Source of the DNA: Nocardiopsis quinghaiensis
GTDB taxonomy: Bacteria > Actinomycetota > Actinomycetes > Streptosporangiales > Streptosporangiaceae
Reading direction: 5' to 3'
NCBI RefSeq assembly: GCF_008638365.1
Contig: NZ_VWVU01000002.1
Location: 62,001-126,000 of the forward strand
DNA: 64,000 nucleotides
This document shows positions 8,954-18,950 of the stretch, in pieces. Numbering within the stretch: the first letter of the stretch is position 1; the number at the start of each line of letters is the position of its first letter. A model generated the notes under the pieces. That model did not search any database and was not told the DNA's origin. It saw only the letters and a program-made list of their open reading frames with translations. The position numbers were made by a program, and so were the translations under genes.

Positions 8954-9841
8954 TCAGGCGGGCTCGAAGACCACCACGGGCTTCATGTGGTCCCGGCGGT
9001 TCTCCCCCAGAGCGATCACACGGCCGTCCGGGGCGAACAGGCCGACCGGCCCGCTCCCCGACCCGTCGGGCTCGATCCGGTTACCGTGCTGGATGCGGCG
9101 CGTCTCCTGCTCGGTGAGCGCGCGCGGGGGGAAGGCGGCGGCGACGGCCTCGGCCAGCGGGACCTGCGCGAACTCCTGGGCCAGCTGGTCCAGCGTGCGT
9201 GCCCGGGACAGGTCGTAGGGGCCCACGCGGGTACGCCGCAGCGCGGTCAGGTGACCGCCCACGCCCAGGCCGGTACCCATGTCGCGGGCCAGCGAGCGGA
9301 TGTAGGTGCCGCTGGAGCAGGTGACGGCGGCGTCCACGTCCACGAAGTCACCGTCGGCGTCGGAAACGCGGCGCACGTCCGTGACGGCGAACTCCGAGAC
9401 GGTGACCGTACGGGCCCTGAGGACGACCTCCTTGCCCTCGCGCGCCGACTTGTAGGCGCGCTTGCCGTCCACCTTGATCGCGCTGACCTGGGGCGGGACC
9501 TGCTGGATCCGACCGGTGAGCTTCTCGGCCGCCGCCCGCACGGCATCGGCGGAGACACCGGAGGCGTCCACCCGGACACCGGGCTCGCCCTCGGCGTCGT
9601 CGGTGTTGGTGGTCAGGCCCAGCCGGACGGTGGTCTCGTAGACCTTCTCGGTCAGGGTCAGGTGACCGAGGAGCTTGGTGCCCTTCTCGATTCCCAGCAC
9701 CAGGACACCGGTGGCCATCGGATCCAGGGTGCCGGCGTGGCCCACCCTGCGGGTGCGTGCCAGCCCGCGCGTCTTGGCGACCACGTCGTGCGAGGTCCAG
9801 TCGGCGGGCTTGTCGACGACCACGACGCCGCTCTCGGCCAT
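8954..9841 (-). CDS. truB: tRNA pseudouridine(55) synthase
   Basis: 295 residues. TruB converts U55 in the T-arm of tRNAs to pseudouridine. Catalytic Asp40 lies in HAGTLDPMATGVL, preceded by VVVDKPADWTSHDVV. The C-terminal part contains SSGTYIRSLARDMG and GPYDLSRARTLDQL, typical of the actinobacterial TruB C-terminal domain. The ATG at 9841 follows a GAGGAG site. rbfA lies 54 bases upstream on the same strand, with a hairpin and four U residues in the gap, so truB expression may be attenuated relative to rbfA. Confidence 0.96.
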   Translation of the reverse strand: MAESGVVVVDKPADWTSHDVVAKTRGLARTRRVGHAGTLDPMATGVLVLGIEKGTKLLGHLTLTEKVYETTVRLGLTTNTDDAEGEPGVRVDASGVSADAVRAAAEKLTGRIQQVPPQVSAIKVDGKRAYKSAREGKEVVLRARTVTVSEFAVTDVRRVSDADGDFVDVDAAVTCSSGTYIRSLARDMGTGLGVGGHLTALRRTRVGPYDLSRARTLDQLAQEFAQVPLAEAVAAAFPPRALTEQETRRIQHGNRIEPDGSGSGPVGLFAPDGRVIALGENRRDHMKPVVVFEPA

Positions 9842-9862
9842 GGAACTCCTCGAAAAGGGTGG

Positions 9863-9889
9863 GGCGGCGGCGCTGTCCGCGCCGCCGCC
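9863..9889 (-). terminator. attenuator-like hairpin between rbfA and truB
   Basis: Perfect 11-base arms (9863-9873 and 9879-9889) around a 5-base loop. Read on the minus strand it is followed by CACCCTTTTCG and then directly by the truB ribosome-binding site. It has the form of an intrinsic terminator inside an operon. Confidence 0.55.
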
Positions 9890-9895
9890 GGGGTG

Positions 9896-10336
9896 TTACT
9901 CGTCCTCGTCCTCGTACTCGCGCGGAACCCGGTAGGGATCGGCCTCGCCTGCGGGCTTGGCGCCGCTGGCGCGCTTGGCCAGCTCCTCGTCGGACTCGCG
10001 CGCCTTGAGCAGCAGCTCTTCGATGTGCTGGGCGTTCTCCTGCACCTCGTCGAGGACGAAGGTCAGGCTCGGCGTGTGGCGGATACCGGTCTGGCGACCC
10101 ACCTCGGTGCGGATCACGCCCTTGGCGCTCTCCAGTGCGGCGGCGGAGGCGGCCTTCTCCTCCGGGGTGCCGAACACCGTGTAGTACACCTTGGCGTCCC
10201 GCAGGTCGGCGGTGATACGCGCGTCGGTCACGGTGACGAATCCCAGGCGCGGGTCCTTGATCCGCCGGTCCAGCATCTCGGCGACGATGCGCTGGATACG
10301 GTCGGCGATCTTCCGCGCGCGTGCGGCGTCAACCAT
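9896..10336 (-). CDS. rbfA: ribosome-binding factor A
   Basis: 146 residues with the KH-like RbfA fold. It binds immature 30S subunits and is needed for 16S rRNA processing and cold adaptation. Conserved segments are ADRIQRIVAEML, RIKDPRLGFVTVTDARIT and the closing RHTPSLTFVLDE. The C-terminal 35 residues are acidic and variable. The ATG at 10336 lies two bases after the stop of the YlxP-like gene, so the two are probably translationally coupled. Confidence 0.95.
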   Translation of the reverse strand: MVDAARARKIADRIQRIVAEMLDRRIKDPRLGFVTVTDARITADLRDAKVYYTVFGTPEEKAASAAALESAKGVIRTEVGRQTGIRHTPSLTFVLDEVQENAQHIEELLLKARESDEELAKRASGAKPAGEADPYRVPREYEDEDE

Positions 10337-10338
10337 CG

Positions 10339-10635
10339 TCAGTCTTCCTCTTCGTTGAAGAGCCGCTGCCTGGCGGAGAGCAGCTCCAGTTCGGGACGGG
10401 CCGCGACGAAGCGCTCGCAGGTGTCCATCAGGTCCCGGACGTGCGCCGCCGTCGGAGCGACCACCGCGACGCCGATCCTGGCCCGGCGGTACAGGTCCTG
10501 GTCCCCCACCTCGGAGACCGATACAGAGAACTTGCGGCGCAGCTCGGCGGTGACCGGCCGCACCAGCGAACGCTTCTGTTTGAGCGAGTGGACGTCACCG
10601 AGAAGGACGTCCAGGGTCAGCGCCCCAACGTACAA
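10339..10635 (-). CDS. ylxP: YlxP-like DUF503 protein
   Basis: A 98-residue DUF503 protein. The family sits between infB and rbfA across Gram-positive bacteria and is thought to assist ribosome maturation, but its biochemical role is not settled. The conserved start VGALTLDVLLGDVHSLKQKR and the RRKFSVSVSEVGDQDLYRRA segment are present. The only start that fits the conserved N-terminus is TTG at 10635, with a GGTGA sequence just upstream, so the initiation signal is weak. It lies about 100 bases after infB beyond a strong hairpin, so it may be transcribed at a lower level than infB. Confidence 0.88.
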   Translation of the reverse strand: MYVGALTLDVLLGDVHSLKQKRSLVRPVTAELRRKFSVSVSEVGDQDLYRRARIGVAVVAPTAAHVRDLMDTCERFVAARPELELLSARQRLFNEEED

Positions 10636-10688
10636 GTGATCACCCGTGGTGTGTGAGGTTGCGGGAAAACCGTACTCGGTCTCAAACG

Positions 10689-10718
10689 CGGGGCCCCGGC
10701 CACACGGCCGGGGCCCCG
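10689..10718 (-). terminator. strong hairpin after infB
   Basis: Perfect 13-base arms (10689-10701 and 10706-10718) around a 4-base loop, 21 bases after the infB stop. The following sequence has only a short GTTTG. It probably splits the cluster into a rimP-nusA-ylxR-infB unit and a ylxP-rbfA-truB unit, or attenuates the latter. Confidence 0.65.
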
Positions 10719-10739
10719 TCGGATCAAGCTCCGCGGGTG

Positions 10740-13700
10740 TCAGTCGCGGGGCTTCTCCTGCATCTCGTAGGTCTCGATGACGTCACCGACACGCAAGTCG
10801 TTGTAGCCGACGCCGATACCGCACTCGAAGCCCTCGCGGACCTCGGTCGCGTCGTCCTTGAACCGACGCAGCGAGTCCACGTTGAGGTTCGAGGAGACGA
10901 CGACGCCCTCACGGATGAGCCGCGCCTTGGCGTTGCGGCGGATGAGGCCGCTGCGGATGATCGAACCGGCGATGTTGCCGATCTTCGGCACCTTGAAGAC
11001 CTCGCGGATCTCGGCGCTGCCGAGCTGGACCTCCTCGTAGATGGGCTTGAGGAGACCCTTGACGGCGGCTTCGACCTCGTCGATGGCCTGGTAGATGACC
11101 GAGTAGTACCGGATGTCGACGCCCATGCGGTCGGCCAGCTGGCTGTTCTTGCCCTCGGGCCGAACGTTGAAGCCGACGATGATCGCGTCCGCGGACGCCG
11201 CCAGGTTGATGTCGTTCTGCGTGATCGCACCGACACCGCGCCCGATGATCCGGATACTGACCTCGTCGCCACCCGCGTCGATCTTGAGCAGGGACTCCTC
11301 CAGCGCCTCGACGGAACCGGACATGTCGCCCTTGATGAGGAGGAGCAGCTCGGAGCGCTCACCCTCCTTGATGGCGTTCTGCCAGTTGTCGAGGGTGACC
11401 CGGCGGGTCGAACGCGCCTGCTGGGCGAAGCGCTCGCGCGCCTCACGCTGCTGGGCGATCTGCCGCGCCACCCGGTCGTCCTTGACGACCAGGAAGTTGT
11501 CACCGGCGCTGGGAACGTTGGTCAGACCCAGCACCTGCACCGGACGGGACGGCTCGGCGCTCTGCACGTTCTGGCCGTGCTCGTCGAGCATGGCGCGAAC
11601 GCGGCCGAAGGCGTCGCCGCAGACGATCGAGTCGCCGACGTTGAGCGTGCCGCGCTGGACCAGCACCGTGGCCATGGAACCGCGACCGCGGTCCAGGTAG
11701 GCCTCGATCGCCAGACCCTGCGCCGACATCTCCGGGTTGGCCTGGAGGTCCAGGGCCGCGTCGGAGGTCAGCACGACCGACTCGAGCAGGGCGTCGATGT
11801 TGTCGCCCTTGAGCGCGGAGATGTCCACGAACTGGACGTCGCCGCCGAACTCCTCGGCCACCAGGCCGTACTCGGTCATCTGGGCGCGCACCCGCTGCGG
11901 GTCGGCGCCCTCGACGTCGATCTTGTTGACCGCGACCACGATCGGGACCTCGGCCGCCTTGGCGTGGTCGATGGCCTCCGCCGTCTGCGGCTTGACACCG
12001 TCGTCGGCGGCCACGACCAGCACCGCGACGTCGGTGACCTTCGCACCGCGGGCACGCATGGCGGTGAACGCCTCGTGACCGGGGGTGTCGATGAAGGTGA
12101 TCTTGCGCTCTTCACCGTCCACCTCGGTGGCGACCTGGTAGGCACCGATGTGCTGGGTGATACCGCCGGCCTCGCCGCTGACGACGTTGGTCTTGCGGAT
12201 GGTGTCCAGCAGCCGGGTCTTACCGTGGTCGACGTGACCCATGACGGTGACCACGGGCGGACGCGGACGCAGGTCCTCGTCGGTGCCCTCGTTCTCACCG
12301 AACTCGATGGAGAACGACTCCAGCAGCTCGCGGTCCTCGTCCTCCGGGCTGACGACCTCGACCCGGTACTTCAGCTCGTCACCGAGCAGCTGGAGGGTCT
12401 CGTCCGGAAGGGACTGGGTCGCGGTGACCATCTCGCCCAGGTGCATCATGACCTGGACCAGCGACGCCGGGTTGACGTCGATCTTGTCGCCGAAGTCCGA
12501 CAGCGAGGCGCCGCGGGACAGGCGGATGGTCTGGTTGTTGCCGCTCGGGATCTTGACGCCGCCGAAGGACGGGGCCTGGAGGTCGTGGAACTCCTGGCGC
12601 CGCTGCTTCTTGGACTTGCGGGCGCGCCCGGGACGACCGCCGGGACGGCCGAACGCACCGGCCGTACCGCCGCCGCGACCGCGACCGCCGCCACCGGGAC
12701 GACCGCCGAAGCCACCCGGACGGCCACCGCCGCCACCGGGACGCGGACCGGCACCCGCGGGGGCTCCCCCGCGACCGCGGCCACCGCCGGCGGGACGACC
12801 GCCGCCACCGCCGCGACCGGCGCCGGCGGGCGGGGTCGGACGGGACGAGGGCATGTTCATCGGGCTGGGACGCGGGCCACCGGGACGGGGGCCCGGACGC
12901 GGGCCGCCGCCGGCGGCACCACCCGGACGGGGAGCGCCGGCGCCACCGGGACGCGGGGCGCGCTGGTCGCCGCCGCCCTGGGGGCCGGGACGCGGACCCG
13001 GACGCGGAGCGCCGCCACCGGGACGGGGGGCACGCTGGTCGCCGCCGCCCTGCGGGCCGGGACGCGGACCCGGACGCGGAGCGCCGCCACCCGGACGCGG
13101 AGCGGGCTTGGAGCCCATGCCGGAGGCGTTGGACGCGAACGGGTTGTTACCCGGACGCGGACCGGTCGGACGCGGGCCCGGACGGGCTCCGCCGCGCTCG
13201 GCGCGGTCACCACGCTGGGGACGGTCGCCGCGCTGCGGGCGCTCGGGACGGCCACCCTCGGAGCGACCGCCTTCAGGGCGGTCACCCTCGGAACGGTCGC
13301 CCTCGGAACGACCGTCCTCGGGACGGACGGCTTCGGGACGGCCCGCCGGAGCACCGGGCTTGGGCGCACCACCGGGGCGGGAACCCGCCTCGCCCTTGGG
13401 CCCCTTGGGACCGGGCCTGGGCGCGCCCGGACGCGGGGCGGACTCGCCCTGCGCGGCCGGCTTGGGCGCGGGACCCGGCTTGGGACCCGGCTTGGGCGCC
13501 GGACCCGGCTTCGGGGCGGCGCCGTTGTCCGCGGCGGCACGCGGGCCGGGCTTGGCTGCCGGGCCCTTCTGTCCACCGTCGGAACCGTTGTTGAAAGCTT
13601 CTTGTAGGCGTCGTACGACGGGGGCCTCTATCGTCGAGGACGCCGAACGAACGAATTCGCCCATCTCGTTGAGCTTGGCCAGAACGGCCTTGCTCTCCAC

Positions 13701-13742
13701 ACCGAACTCTTTGGCGAGTTCGTACACCCGGACCTTCGCCAC
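10740..13742 (-). CDS. infB: translation initiation factor IF-2
   Basis: 1000 residues. IF-2 is the GTPase that brings initiator tRNA to the 30S subunit and promotes subunit joining. The N-terminal IF2N domain ([21 protein letters not shown]) is followed by a roughly 320-residue Gly/Pro/Arg-rich disordered region (about 55-375), then a second IF2N helix region and the G domain from about residue 500 ([23 protein letters not shown]), then domains II-IV. GTG at 13742 is the start, with GAAGGAGA upstream. The disordered linker contains a 24-residue tandem duplication described separately. The gene is downstream of ylxR and nusA; an in-frame internal start for a short isoform was not identified. 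Confidence 0.97.
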   Translation of the reverse strand: MAKVRVYELAKEFGVESKAVLAKLNEMGEFVRSASSTIEAPVVRRLQEAFNNGSDGGQKGPAAKPGPRAAADNGAAPKPGPAPKPGPKPGPAPKPAAQGESAPRPGAPRPGPKGPKGEAGSRPGGAPKPGAPAGRPEAVRPEDGRSEGDRSEGDRPEGGRSEGGRPERPQRGDRPQRGDRAERGGARPGPRPTGPRPGNNPFASNASGMGSKPAPRPGGGAPRPGPRPGPQGGGDQRAPRPGGGAPRPGPRPGPQGGGDQRAPRPGGAGAPRPGGAAGGGPRPGPRPGGPRPSPMNMPSSRPTPPAGAGRGGGGGRPAGGGRGRGGAPAGAGPRPGGGGGRPGGFGGRPGGGGRGRGGGTAGAFGRPGGRPGRARKSKKQRRQEFHDLQAPSFGGVKIPSGNNQTIRLSRGASLSDFGDKIDVNPASLVQVMMHLGEMVTATQSLPDETLQLLGDELKYRVEVVSPEDEDRELLESFSIEFGENEGTDEDLRPRPPVVTVMGHVDHGKTRLLDTIRKTNVVSGEAGGITQHIGAYQVATEVDGEERKITFIDTPGHEAFTAMRARGAKVTDVAVLVVAADDGVKPQTAEAIDHAKAAEVPIVVAVNKIDVEGADPQRVRAQMTEYGLVAEEFGGDVQFVDISALKGDNIDALLESVVLTSDAALDLQANPEMSAQGLAIEAYLDRGRGSMATVLVQRGTLNVGDSIVCGDAFGRVRAMLDEHGQNVQSAEPSRPVQVLGLTNVPSAGDNFLVVKDDRVARQIAQQREARERFAQQARSTRRVTLDNWQNAIKEGERSELLLLIKGDMSGSVEALEESLLKIDAGGDEVSIRIIGRGVGAITQNDINLAASADAIIVGFNVRPEGKNSQLADRMGVDIRYYSVIYQAIDEVEAAVKGLLKPIYEEVQLGSAEIREVFKVPKIGNIAGSIIRSGLIRRNAKARLIREGVVVSSNLNVDSLRRFKDDATEVREGFECGIGVGYNDLRVGDVIETYEMQEKPRD
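12961..13104. repeat. 72-bp tandem repeat inside infB
   Basis: Two adjacent, nearly identical 72-base units that keep frame and encode the same 24-residue Gly/Pro/Arg/Gln segment of the IF-2 disordered linker. A degenerate third copy follows. Such in-frame repeats expand and contract by slippage. Confidence 0.8.
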
Positions 13743-13955
13743 TACTCTCCTTCAGCTTCGGTCCGGGACATGGGCTCGTGCCGGACCGTCGTTAGCTTGA
13801 GTTACTCATCGCTGCGTACTCATCAGGCGCTCATCGCAATCTCGACCTGCTTCCTCATCGCTACACAACAATGGGCCGGTTCTTAGGTGCCGACACAGCA
13901 CTGGTACGCCGACCTCGGTCAGTACAACCCGAAGATCGACCCAGACATTCCAACC

Positions 13956-14279
13956 CTATCGGGAGCGCTGACTCGATCCGCCACACGGGGCGGCGTCGAA
14001 CAGGGCCGCCACGGACGAGGTGTCCCATCCGGCGTCCCCCGCTCCCCTCCGGTATGCGCGGGACCACACCCTGCGTCGCTCGGCGAACTCGAAGCACCGC
14101 CGGTCGTGGTGCAGGTAGGCGCCGCGCCCCGGACGTCGACCCCGGGTGTCGGGCGTGATGGTTGAGCCCACAGCCACCAGCCGCACGAGGTCGGACTGGA
14201 CTGCCCGCGACCGGCACCCCACGCACGTACGCACGGGACGGTCAGGACCGTCTGGGACCACTCTAGCGCGTCGAGACAT
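13956..14279 (-). CDS. ylxR: YlxR (DUF448) RNA-binding protein
   Basis: 107 residues. The YlxR family lies between nusA and infB, and its structure suggests RNA binding. The signature RTCVGCR near residue 19, RGRRPGRGAYLH and a closing Arg-rich helix are visible. The ATG at 14279 lies 13 bases after the nusA stop; it has only a GC-rich GCGGGG upstream, so coupling to nusA is likely. The C-terminal extension after AGDAGWDTSSVAALF is variable. About 210 bases without a gene separate it from infB. Role as a nucleoid or RNase P modulator has been proposed for homologues but cannot be judged here. Confidence 0.9.
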   Translation of the reverse strand: MSRRARVVPDGPDRPVRTCVGCRSRAVQSDLVRLVAVGSTITPDTRGRRPGRGAYLHHDRRCFEFAERRRVWSRAYRRGAGDAGWDTSSVAALFDAAPCGGSSQRSR

Positions 14280-14292
14280 CCCCGCGGTCCGA

Positions 14293-15318
14293 TCAGCCGG
14301 TCGCGGTGGCGTCGTCGTCCTCGGTCGCACCCTGGTCACGGATGCTCTCACTGGGGTCGGCGTCGGAGCGGATGTCGATGCGCCAACCGGTCAGACGTGC
14401 GGCCAGGCGGGCGTTCTGGCCCTCCTTGCCGATCGCCAGGGACTGCTGGTAGTCGGGCACGACCACGCGTGCGACCCGGGCGGCCATGTCGAGGATTTCC
14501 ACGGAGTTGACCCGTGCGGGGGACAGGGCGTTGGCCACGAACTCGGCCGGGTCCTCGGAGTGGTCGACGATGTCGATCTTCTCCCCGTGGAGTTCGGCCA
14601 TGACGTTGCGGACGCGGCTGCCCAGCGGGCCGATGCAGGCGCCCTTGGCGTTGACGCCGCCCCGGTTGGAGTGCACCGCCATCTTGGTGCGGTGCCCGGC
14701 CTCACGGGCGATCGCCGCGATCTCGACGGTGTTGTCGGCGATCTCGGGCACCTCCAGCTCGAAGAGCTTGCGCACCAGGTTGGGGTGCGTGCGCGAGAGG
14801 GTGACCGAGGGGCCGCGGTGGCCCTTGCGGACCTGCACGACGTAGGCGCGCAGGCGCTCGCCGTGGGTGTAGGTCTCGGTGGGCACCTGCTCCTGCGGGG
14901 GCAGGACCGCCTCGATCCTGCCGAGGTCCACCAGCACGTTGCGGGGGTCCCTGCCCTGCTGGATGATCCCGGAGACGATGTCGTGCTCGCGCCCGGCGAA
15001 CTCGCCGAGGGTCAACTCGTCCTCGGCGTCGCGCAGGCGCTGGAGGATGACCTGTTTGGCGGTGGAGGTGGCGATGCGGCCGAACCCGGTCGGGGTGCCG
15101 TCGAACTCGCCGACGACCTCGCCGTCCTCGTTGGTGTCGGTCACCCACACGACCACGTGGCCGCTGGAGCGGTTGAGCTCCACGCGCGCCCGCTTGTCGG
15201 GGCCCTCCTCGCGGTGGTAGGCGATCAGTAGCGCGTCCTCGATGGCCTTGGCCACCAGCTCGACCGAGATGTCCTTCTCGCGTTCCAGGCTGCGCAGAAC
15301 GCTCATGTCAATGTCCAC
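14293..15318 (-). CDS. nusA: transcription termination/antitermination factor NusA
   Basis: 341 residues, the short actinobacterial form without the C-terminal acidic repeats of enterobacterial NusA. Domains in order: RNA-polymerase-binding N-terminal domain ([16 protein letters not shown]), S1, KH1 ([16 protein letters not shown]) and KH2 ([20 protein letters not shown]). NusA modulates pausing and termination and takes part in rRNA antitermination. GTG at 15318 with a GAGGGGGAG site is preferred over the ATG four codons later. It starts 12 bases after the rimP stop, so the two form an operon. Confidence 0.96.
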   Translation of the reverse strand: MDIDMSVLRSLEREKDISVELVAKAIEDALLIAYHREEGPDKRARVELNRSSGHVVVWVTDTNEDGEVVGEFDGTPTGFGRIATSTAKQVILQRLRDAEDELTLGEFAGREHDIVSGIIQQGRDPRNVLVDLGRIEAVLPPQEQVPTETYTHGERLRAYVVQVRKGHRGPSVTLSRTHPNLVRKLFELEVPEIADNTVEIAAIAREAGHRTKMAVHSNRGGVNAKGACIGPLGSRVRNVMAELHGEKIDIVDHSEDPAEFVANALSPARVNSVEILDMAARVARVVVPDYQQSLAIGKEGQNARLAARLTGWRIDIRSDADPSESIRDQGATEDDDATATG

Positions 15319-15330
15319 GGGGCTCCCCCT

Positions 15331-15813
15331 CTAGTCCGCCGCGTCGGTGTCGGCTTCGCGGCGGAATTCCACCTGGATCCTGCCCTTGCCGAGTTCGGCG
15401 TGGGTGAAGGTGCGGGGCTGGCCCTCGACGTCCAGGGTGACCCCTTCGTCGTCGGCGTCGGTGACGCGGCCGGTGACCTGCCCGCCCTCGGCGAGGGGGG
15501 CCTGCACCCGACGGCCGCGGGAGCGGCGCCAGTGCCTCGGCTGCGTCAGCGGACGGTCCACCCCTGGTGAGGTGACCTCCAGGACGTAGGGCTGCCGGCC
15601 CATGACGTCGGAGGAGTCCAGGACGGTGTTGACCTCCTGGCTGACCTTGCCGACCGTGTCCAGGTCGACCCCGTTGTCGGAGTCCACGACCACGCGCAGG
15701 ACGCGCCGCTTGCCCGCCGGTGTCAGTTCGACGGCCTCCAGGTCCAGTCCGACCTCGGCCAGTACCGGCTCCAGCAGCTCGGCGATGCGCTCCTCGCGCG
15801 ACTGCGCTCCCAT
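15331..15813 (-). CDS. rimP: ribosome maturation factor RimP
   Basis: 160 residues with the two RimP domains. It is needed for 30S maturation. Conserved blocks are VGLDLEAVELTPAGKRRVLR, DSDNGVDLDTVGKVSQEV and YVLEVTSPGVDRPLT, which includes the SPG motif. The start ATG at 15813 has a GGAGG sequence at a rather long distance (about 11 bases), with no better alternative in frame. It is the first gene of the rimP-nusA-ylxR-infB unit. Confidence 0.94.
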   Translation of the reverse strand: MGAQSREERIAELLEPVLAEVGLDLEAVELTPAGKRRVLRVVVDSDNGVDLDTVGKVSQEVNTVLDSSDVMGRQPYVLEVTSPGVDRPLTQPRHWRRSRGRRVQAPLAEGGQVTGRVTDADDEGVTLDVEGQPRTFTHAELGKGRIQVEFRREADTDAAD

Positions 15814-16149
15814 GTGGTCTTGCCCCTCCAACGGCGAAATCCCGCCCGCTCGGCCGTCGGGCCGGTGTACGGGGCGGTCCAGCTCTGTACGTAGTCTTCG
15901 ACTGAAACCGGTCCGCTCCCCTTGGACGGGGACGCGGACCGCCCGCGCGTCGCGTACGACGGCGGCTGTGCTGCAAGGGTATCCACACCCGGACCCCTTC
16001 CAGGTCGCCGTCAGTGTCGGGGGCGCGTCGCCGTGTGGCCCCCGTGCGCGGGAAGTGCCTGTGAGGCGGCGGACCGGGCCCGCGCGGGGCGTGGAAAGAT
16101 GGGGACCGGCCGCCGCCACGGGCGGTCCGCTGGCACGGAGGGAGAGCGT
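15814..16149. other. divergent intergenic region rimP / lipoprotein
   Basis: 336 bases with no gene. It must contain the promoter of the rimP-nusA-infB operon on the minus strand and that of the lipoprotein on the plus strand, but no box pair was convincing. Confidence 0.5.
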
Positions 16150-16656
16150 GTGGGGATCGGCTGCGTCAGCCGTCGCACGGTGCTGGGCGCGACGGCCGCG
16201 GTGGGTACCGGGGTCCTGGCCGGATGCGGCGGGACCGAGTGGTACCCCTCGGACATGACCCCGGACGAGTACGTGCTGCGTTCCGTGATCCGTGAGAAGG
16301 AACGGATGGTCACGCGCTACGAGGCCGCGGTCGCCGGGGACTCGGGGCCTCCGGAGCTGCTGGAGCGGTTCCTGGAGCACCACCTGTCCCACCTGGACGC
16401 GCTGCTGGAGGCCCTGCCCGAGGACTCCGCGCCCACGCCTTCGGCGGAGGGGCCGGACGCGTCCCCGTCGGCCCCGGAGGAGGATCCCGCGCTGGACGCG
16501 GTCCGGGGCGCCGCCGGGCTCGGCGTGCTGGAGGCGGCCGCGACGAGCGCCCGGCTGGACCAGGCCGGCGCCGTCACCGACCCGGGCCTGTCCCAGCTGA
16601 TCAGTGCGATCGGCGCCTGCGAGGCAGGGCACGCGCACCTGTTGGCCGAGGCCTAG
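16150..16656 (+). CDS. putative Tat-exported lipoprotein
   Basis: 168 residues. The N-terminus has a twin-arginine core (SRRTVLGA, Arg8-Arg9), a hydrophobic stretch and a lipobox ending at Cys26 (VLAGC), so it should be exported by Tat and anchored outside the membrane. The mature part is helical (YVLRSVIREKERMVTRYEAAV, LLERFLEHHLSHLDALLEAL) with an acidic Pro/Ser spacer and a closing His-containing helix, resembling a four-helix ferritin-like layout. It lies between rimP and the DUF4439 gene, a conserved actinobacterial position. The GTG start at 16150 follows GGAGGGAG. Function is unknown. Confidence 0.8.
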   Translation: MGIGCVSRRTVLGATAAVGTGVLAGCGGTEWYPSDMTPDEYVLRSVIREKERMVTRYEAAVAGDSGPPELLERFLEHHLSHLDALLEALPEDSAPTPSAEGPDASPSAPEEDPALDAVRGAAGLGVLEAAATSARLDQAGAVTDPGLSQLISAIGACEAGHAHLLAEA

Positions 16657-16709
16657 TCCGACGGGAGCGGCGGACGGTCGGGTACCCCGAGACAGAAGGC
16701 AGGTGGCAG

Positions 16710-17165
16710 GTGAGGGAGAGCTCCGCGTCCCCCGGGCAGGACCCCCCGGACGTCGGTCCGGACGCGCTGGCCGAGGCGCTGCGCGCCGAGCACGCGGCCG
16801 TGTACGGGTACGAGTACGTCGGCGGGGTGGCCGAGGACGAGGACCGCCGCGAGCGCGCGAGGGACAACGCCTACCAGCACAAGGCGCTGCGCGACGCGCT
16901 GCACGCGGCCGCGGTGGAGCGGGGTTTCGACCCGCCGCCCGCCCTGGCCTCGTATCCGCTCGCGCAGGGGCACGGCGACGAGGCCGTCGACTCCTACGCC
17001 GTGGCACTGGAGGAGACGACGGTACACGCCTACCTGTGGCTGACGGCCTCGCGGGACACCGGGCTCCGGGTGACCGGGGCGAGGGCCCTGCAGGAGGCGA
17101 CCGTACGCGCACTGGAGTGGGGCGGGGCGCTGGACGCCCTGCCCGGGTTCGACGAGGCCGGGTAG
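16710..17165 (+). CDS. ferritin-like DUF4439 protein
   Basis: 151 residues with the DUF4439 pattern: ALAEALRAEHAAVYGYEYVGG, an ARDNAYQHKALRDAL helix, DSYAVALEETTVHAYLWL and a final ALEWGGALDALPGF. The family is classed as ferritin-like on the basis of its four-helix bundle and conserved Glu/His residues; no activity is established to my knowledge. It starts with GTG at 16710 after AGGTGG and lies 53 bases after the lipoprotein gene. The two are probably co-transcribed and may form one system, since both have the helical Glu/His pattern. Confidence 0.88.
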   Translation: MRESSASPGQDPPDVGPDALAEALRAEHAAVYGYEYVGGVAEDEDRRERARDNAYQHKALRDALHAAAVERGFDPPPALASYPLAQGHGDEAVDSYAVALEETTVHAYLWLTASRDTGLRVTGARALQEATVRALEWGGALDALPGFDEAG

Positions 17166-17201
17166 GGGACCGGGGAGCGCCCCCGGCCCTCCCCCTCGTC
17201 C

Positions 17202-18950
17202 CTACCGGCGGCAGGCGGCGACGACGCGCTCCACGATCTCGGCCAGGGCGACCTCCTCGCGGTCCCCGGTGGCGCGGTCGCGCAGCTCCACCACGCCGTC
17301 CTTGAGACCACGGCCGACGATGACCCCGGTCGGGACGCCCAGCAGCTCGGCGTCGGTGAACTTCACGCCGGGGGAGACCCCCTTACGGTCGTCCACCAGC
17401 ACGCGCAGGCCCCGGCCCTCCAGCTCCCGGGCGATGCGCAGCGACTCCTCGATCTGCTCGCCCTTGCCGGTACCGACCACGTGCACGTCGGCGGGCGCGA
17501 TCTCGCGCGGCCAGACGATGCCCTTGTCGTCGTGGGACTGCTCGACGATCGAGGCGACGGTGCGCGAGACGCCGATCCCGTAGGAGCCCATGGTGATCCG
17601 CTTCGGCTTGCCGTCCGCGCCCAGCGCGTCCACCTGGAAGGTGTCGGTGTACTTGCGTCCCAGCTGGAAGATGTGGCCGATCTCGATGCCGCGCGCGGTG
17701 TACAGCGTGCCCTGCCCGTCGGGGGAGGGGTCGCCGTCGCGCACCTCGGCGACGTCGATGGTGCCGTCCGGGGTGAAGTCGCGGCCCGCGACCAGGTCGA
17801 TGACGTGGTGCTCGGCCTTGTCCGCGCCGGTCACCCAGGCGGTACCGGTGACCACCCTCGGGTCGACCAGGTAGCGGACCTTGTTGTCCAGCAGCGCGCG
17901 GGGGCCGACGTAGCCCTTGACCAGGAACGGGTTGGCGGCGAAGTCGGACTCCTCCAGGAGCGCGACCTCGGTGGGCTCCAGCGCGGCCTCCAGGCGCTTG
18001 AGGTCCACCTCGCGGTCGCCGGGCAGGCCGACGGCCAGCAGCTCCCACTCCTTGGAGCCGGGGGCGCGGGTCTTGACCAGGAGGTTCTTGAGGGTGTCGG
18101 CCTCGCTGAAGTCGCGGCCCAGACCGGCCCCGTTGAGGAAGTCCACCAGGGTCTGGATGGTGGCTGTGCCCGGGGTGTGGTGCACCACGGCCTCGGGCAG
18201 CCCCTCGACGGGCAGCGCGTCGGGAGCCGGGACGGACACGGCCTCGACGTTGGCGGCGTAGTCGGACTCCGTGCTGCGCACGAAGGTGTCCTCGCCGTTC
18301 GGGGCGACGGCCAGGAACTCCTCGGAGGCCGAGCCGCCCATCGCGCCCGAGGTGGCCGACACGACCACGTACTCCAGGCCCAGCCGGTCGAAGATCCGGA
18401 TGTAGGCGTCGCGGTGCTTGCCGTAGGAGGTCCGCAGGCCCTCGTCGTCGATGTCGAAGGAGTAGGAGTCCTTCATGTGGAACTCGCGGCCGCGCAGCAC
18501 ACCGGCCCGGGGACGCGCCTCGTCGCGGAACTTCTCCTGGATCTGGTACAGGATGACCGGGAAGTCCTTGTAGGAGGAGTACTCGCCCTTGACCAGGAGC
18601 GTGAACAGCTCCTCGTGGGTGGGGCCGAGCAGGTAGTCGGCGCCCTTGCGGTCCTTGAGGCGGAAGAGGGTGTCGCCGTACTCCTCCCAGCGCCCGCTGG
18701 CCTCGTAGTACTCCCTGGGCAGCAGCGAGGGCAGGAGGACCTCCTGTGCGCCGATGGCGCCCATCTCCTCGCGCACGACCCGTGAGACGTTGTCCAGGAC
18801 GAGCTTGCCCAGGGGCAGCCAGGAGTAGACGCCCGGGGCCGCGCGGCGCACCAGGCCGGCGCGGACGAGCAGCTTGTGGCTCGGCACCTCGGCGTCCGCC
18901 GGGTCCTCACGCAGGGTGCGCAGGAACAGGGTCGACATCCGCAGTAGCAC
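17202..18950 (-). CDS. proS: prolyl-tRNA synthetase
   Basis: 582 residues, bacterial-type class II ProRS with the editing INS domain (about residues 220-380, including [19 protein letters not shown]). Motif 2 ([20 protein letters not shown]) and motif 3 (GSYGIGVSR) are intact, as is the anticodon-binding C-terminal domain. It charges tRNA-Pro and clears mischarged Ala. The GTG at 18950 is placed five to six bases after GAGGAG; the GTG six bases earlier would overlap that site, and the ATG at 18938 is too far from it. It converges with the DUF4439 gene 36 bases away. Confidence 0.96.
   Translation of the reverse strand: MLLRMSTLFLRTLREDPADAEVPSHKLLVRAGLVRRAAPGVYSWLPLGKLVLDNVSRVVREEMGAIGAQEVLLPSLLPREYYEASGRWEEYGDTLFRLKDRKGADYLLGPTHEELFTLLVKGEYSSYKDFPVILYQIQEKFRDEARPRAGVLRGREFHMKDSYSFDIDDEGLRTSYGKHRDAYIRIFDRLGLEYVVVSATSGAMGGSASEEFLAVAPNGEDTFVRSTESDYAANVEAVSVPAPDALPVEGLPEAVVHHTPGTATIQTLVDFLNGAGLGRDFSEADTLKNLLVKTRAPGSKEWELLAVGLPGDREVDLKRLEAALEPTEVALLEESDFAANPFLVKGYVGPRALLDNKVRYLVDPRVVTGTAWVTGADKAEHHVIDLVAGRDFTPDGTIDVAEVRDGDPSPDGQGTLYTARGIEIGHIFQLGRKYTDTFQVDALGADGKPKRITMGSYGIGVSRTVASIVEQSHDDKGIVWPREIAPADVHVVGTGKGEQIEESLRIARELEGRGLRVLVDDRKGVSPGVKFTDAELLGVPTGVIVGRGLKDGVVELRDRATGDREEVALAEIVERVVAACRR

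Noticed and set aside
10653-13607. A plus-strand open frame of 984 codons opposite infB
   Set aside because: It is antisense to IF-2, rich in Asp/Arg/Gly and Thr/Arg runs caused by the opposite codon bias.
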